A DNA stretch of 16,901 bases from Gammaproteobacteria bacterium. GTDB taxonomy: Bacteria; Pseudomonadota; Gammaproteobacteria; Steroidobacterales; Steroidobacteraceae. Below are positions 15,247-16,901 of this stretch, piece by piece (position 1 is the first letter of the stretch; the number at the start of each line of letters is the position of its first letter). A program made the position numbers and the translations under genes. The stretch covers positions 1 to 16,901 of the forward strand of contig RGYP01000011.1 of NCBI GenBank assembly GCA_010031985.1, given 5' to 3'. Below the pieces are notes generated by a model. It was given only the letters and a program-made list of their open reading frames with translations, had not been told where the DNA came from and searched no databases.

Positions 15247-16104
15247 ATGATTCTGCTCACCGGCATCACGGGCAACATCGGCGGCGCCACGGCACGCGCG
15301 CTGCTCGCCAAAGGGGTTAAATTCCGGGCGCTGGTCCGTGATGCGGCCAAAGCCGCGACCTGGGCCGAGCAAGGCGTCGAACTCGTGCGGGCCGACTTGG
15401 AAGATGCCGCCTCGGTGAAACGAGCCCTGGCTGGCATCGATTGCGCACTACTCGTTCTGCCGAACGGCGAATTTCAGGAACGATTGGAAGTCGGCTTCGT
15501 CCGCGCGGCCAAAGAAAGCGGCTTGCCCTGGATCATCAAGCTATCCTCGCCCGAGGCGATCCGCGGCACTCAGAGCCCCATCCCGCTCGCCCACATCGCC
15601 GCCGAAGATGCGATCATCGGCTCGGGCATGAAGTGGACGTTCGTACGCCCGAGTTTCTACATGCAAAATTTTCGCGGCTCGCTCAAGACCGCACGTGCGA
15701 CCGGCAAACTTTCGATGCCCATGGGTCAGGGTACCGTCGCGCTCACCGATAATCAGGATGCCGGCGCTTTCATTGCGCACGTGCTCACCGACCCGAACGC
15801 CGCACGGCATCATGGTCAGTGTTATGACATCACAGGGCCCGATCCGGTCATGAACTTTCATGACATCGCCAAGGTCATCGGCGATGTCATCGGTCAGCCA
15901 GTGACTTACGACGACTGCGACGCCAAAGCCTTCCAGGAGGCCATTCGCCCCTTTCACCGCAACCAATGGCACTCCGATGCCGTCGCCCGCCTGTTTGCTG
16001 AAATTGCCGACGGCCGCACGCCGGGGCACAAAACCGACACCTTCCAAAAAATCATGGGTCGGCCGGGGCGTTCGCTACACGAATACTTGCAATCGCTGGT
16101 TTGA
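15247..16104 (+). CDS. NmrA-family NAD(P)-binding protein (atypical SDR)
   Basis: A 285-residue Rossmann protein starting MILLTGITGNIGGATARALL, with the TGxTGxxG dinucleotide-binding motif at residues 5-12. RALVRDAAKA at ~28-37 is a basic stretch favouring NADP(H), and VELVRADLEDAASVKRAL and LLVLPNGEFQERL follow. KLSSPEAI with HIAAEDAIIGSGMKWTFVRPSFYMQNF is the classic NmrA/QorB (NAD(P)H:quinone oxidoreductase 2-like) pattern. The active-site YxxxK of classical SDRs is absent, as is normal here. These proteins act as quinone or azo reductases or as redox-sensing regulators, and I cannot separate the two from sequence. ATG 15247 follows GGGGGA by about 4-5 nt. It is divergent from czcC and convergent with the winged-helix gene. 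Confidence 0.85.
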   Translation: MILLTGITGNIGGATARALLAKGVKFRALVRDAAKAATWAEQGVELVRADLEDAASVKRALAGIDCALLVLPNGEFQERLEVGFVRAAKESGLPWIIKLSSPEAIRGTQSPIPLAHIAAEDAIIGSGMKWTFVRPSFYMQNFRGSLKTARATGKLSMPMGQGTVALTDNQDAGAFIAHVLTDPNAARHHGQCYDITGPDPVMNFHDIAKVIGDVIGQPVTYDDCDAKAFQEAIRPFHRNQWHSDAVARLFAEIADGRTPGHKTDTFQKIMGRPGRSLHEYLQSLV

Positions 16105-16156
16105 GCACGCCAATGGCGTAGCAAAGAAAATTTCGGCCGTGCCGAGAGTCGATCGG

Positions 16157-16522
16157 TTACTTGCCGGCGCGACGAATCAGTAGCGCGTACTCGCTGAAAA
16201 ACTGCATTGCCTGCGCGGTGGGCACCACGAGCTTGACTCGCGAGTCGCTCTCGAGACCCCGGAACTCGACGTAGCCCGATTCTTCGAGCTGCTGGATGCG
16301 TCGACGAATGGTGTTGAAGTGGCCGAGCCCCTCGCTCTCGAGGAGCTTGTGCAACGGCAGAGGCTTGCCGTCCCGCCATGCCTGCGCGACCTCGGCCAGC
16401 AATGCCTCGGTATGCGGCAGCAACAAAATATCGGCGGAAGGCAGGTCACGCAGACCTCGCAACAACCAACGAAAGCGCAAATACAGATCGACCAGATCTT
16501 TTCGGGGCTTTCTAACTACCAC
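16157..16522 (-). CDS. Small winged-helix transcriptional regulator
   Basis: A 121-residue basic protein from GTG 16522, with GAGG about 10 nt upstream. After a helical N-terminus (RKDLVDLYLRFRWLLRGL), the segment PLPLHKLLESEGLGHFNTIRRRIQQLEESGYVEFRG reads as a winged helix-turn-helix, with the recognition helix near NTIRRRIQQLEESGY. A wing strand follows (SDSRVKLVVPTAQAMQFF), and the KLVVPTAQAMQFFSEYALLI tail resembles MarR-like regulators. The first codons overlap the end of the membrane-protein gene by 11 nt, so the two are coupled. A regulator paired with a membrane protein may respond to a membrane signal or simply be its operon partner; the target genes are unknown. A role in controlling the divergent czc operon cannot be excluded but has no support beyond proximity. 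Confidence 0.72.
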   Translation of the reverse strand: MVVRKPRKDLVDLYLRFRWLLRGLRDLPSADILLLPHTEALLAEVAQAWRDGKPLPLHKLLESEGLGHFNTIRRRIQQLEESGYVEFRGLESDSRVKLVVPTAQAMQFFSEYALLIRRAGK

Positions 16523-16871
16523 GATGTCGAAACCTCGCTCGATCCAATACGTTGAGCAGCACTTTCAAACTATACAGCAGGATCAGGGCGCCAAGCAGGT
16601 CGCCGACGAACATGGCGAAAAAGCGGTCGCCGAGATGGGCAAGATTGTTGCCGAATGCGAGCCACGCCATCCCATGTCCCGCAGAATTGAGGACCGCCGA
16701 GGCAAACGCGAGCAATAAAAGTTGCGACCCATCGACCGCCGCCACGTCGGCAGGCGCGCTTTGCCAAAGATACCGTCCCGGCCAATCCTCGAGCGTCAAA
16801 CGTGCGGCGACCCATGCGGCAAGCCCTGGCACAGCGGCCAATGCAACGTGCAGCATCGGCGGCTCATTCAC
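16512..16871 (-). CDS. MASE1-reminiscent membrane protein, probably 5' incomplete
   Basis: At least 114-119 residues with three hydrophobic segments: LHVALAAVPGLAAWVAARL, SQLLLLAFASAVLNSAGHGM and FFAMFVGDLLGALILLYSLK. The FVGDLLGALILL stretch recalls the last helix of MASE1-type membrane sensor domains, so this may be the C-terminal half of a larger integral membrane protein. GTG 16871 and ATG 16856 are possible starts, neither with a good ribosome-binding site. The frame also stays open to the window edge, but the last 28 bases are an inverted copy of sequence inside this gene and may not be genuine. It overlaps the winged-helix gene by 11 nt. I do not recognise a specific family; the MASE1 likeness is from memory and weak. 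Confidence 0.5.
   Translation of the reverse strand: MNEPPMLHVALAAVPGLAAWVAARLTLEDWPGRYLWQSAPADVAAVDGSQLLLLAFASAVLNSAGHGMAWLAFGNNLAHLGDRFFAMFVGDLLGALILLYSLKVLLNVLDRARFRHRGS
16812..16839 (+). repeat. Left arm of 28-bp perfect inverted repeat
   Basis: CCATGCGGCAAGCCCTGGCA plus CAGCGGCC at 16812-16839 recurs exactly, reverse-complemented, at 16874-16901. A 34-nt spacer separates the arms. This arm is within the membrane-protein coding region. Confidence 0.9.
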
Positions 16872-16873
16872 CA

Positions 16874-16901
16874 GGCCGCTGTGCCAGGGCTTGCCGCATG
16901 G
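16874..16901 (-). repeat. Right arm of 28-bp inverted repeat, touching the window end
   Basis: All 28 terminal bases are the reverse complement of 16812-16839. Pairing stops abruptly on the inner side (16840 A against 16873 A) and runs to the last base on the outer side, so the copy may continue beyond the edge. This pattern is common for foldback assembly or amplification artefacts at contig ends. Confidence 0.9.

Noticed and set aside
16105..16156. ACGCC-AAT-GGCGT inverted repeat between convergent genes as a terminator
   Set aside because: The stem is only 5 bp and is followed by A-rich rather than T-rich sequence on the + strand, so it is too weak to call.

Overview
This is a GC-rich stretch with dense, short-spaced genes, GTG/TTG starts alongside ATG, and a Gram-negative tripartite efflux system (inner-membrane pump, periplasmic lipoprotein adaptor, outer-membrane channel). 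It fits a Pseudomonadota chromosome. A gammaproteobacterium is my guess from the gene families, but nothing in the window proves the class. The first gene and possibly the last are cut by the window edges. A 28-bp perfect inverted repeat touching the right edge suggests this may be a whole contig with a foldback end.

Region 1 (1-2987, + strand): a tight run of a 5'-truncated DUF6445-type protein, a full-length retinol-saturase-like FAD oxidoreductase, a 59-aa one-helix membrane protein overlapping the next gene by ATGA, a BLUF blue-light sensor with a long helical C-terminus, and a possible 24-32 aa one-helix microprotein. A carotenoid/retinoid-type redox enzyme beside a flavin photoreceptor and small membrane proteins is the most intriguing part of the window. 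The functional link is inference.

Region 2 (3001-6810, - strand): reading in the transcribed direction, dctA (C4-dicarboxylate symporter), a Blh/ETHE1-type metallo-beta-lactamase-fold hydrolase (likely persulfide dioxygenase) 17 nt later, then after a 152-bp gap a 98-aa coiled-coil-like protein and a 398-aa SAM methyltransferase with an unusual glycine-poor motif I.

Region 3 (6874-15137): a P-type cation ATPase of the PEEFP subgroup starts on a TTG only 63 bp from dctA and divergent from it. It converges almost end to end on a complete czcCBA-type heavy-metal RND operon on the - strand. The CzcA-like pump carries the DFG-x2-VDGAV-x3-EN motif of the divalent-cation (Zn/Co/Cd/Ni) exporters, not the CusA copper/silver type. 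No dedicated metal sensor is visible next to it.

Region 4 (15247-16901): an NmrA-like NAD(P)-binding protein is divergent from czcC across a short intergenic region holding a 23-bp imperfect dyad. It converges on a two-gene - strand unit: a MASE1-reminiscent membrane protein, probably truncated by the window edge, overlapping a small winged-helix regulator by 11 nt. No tRNA, rRNA, CRISPR array, insertion sequence or phage gene was seen.
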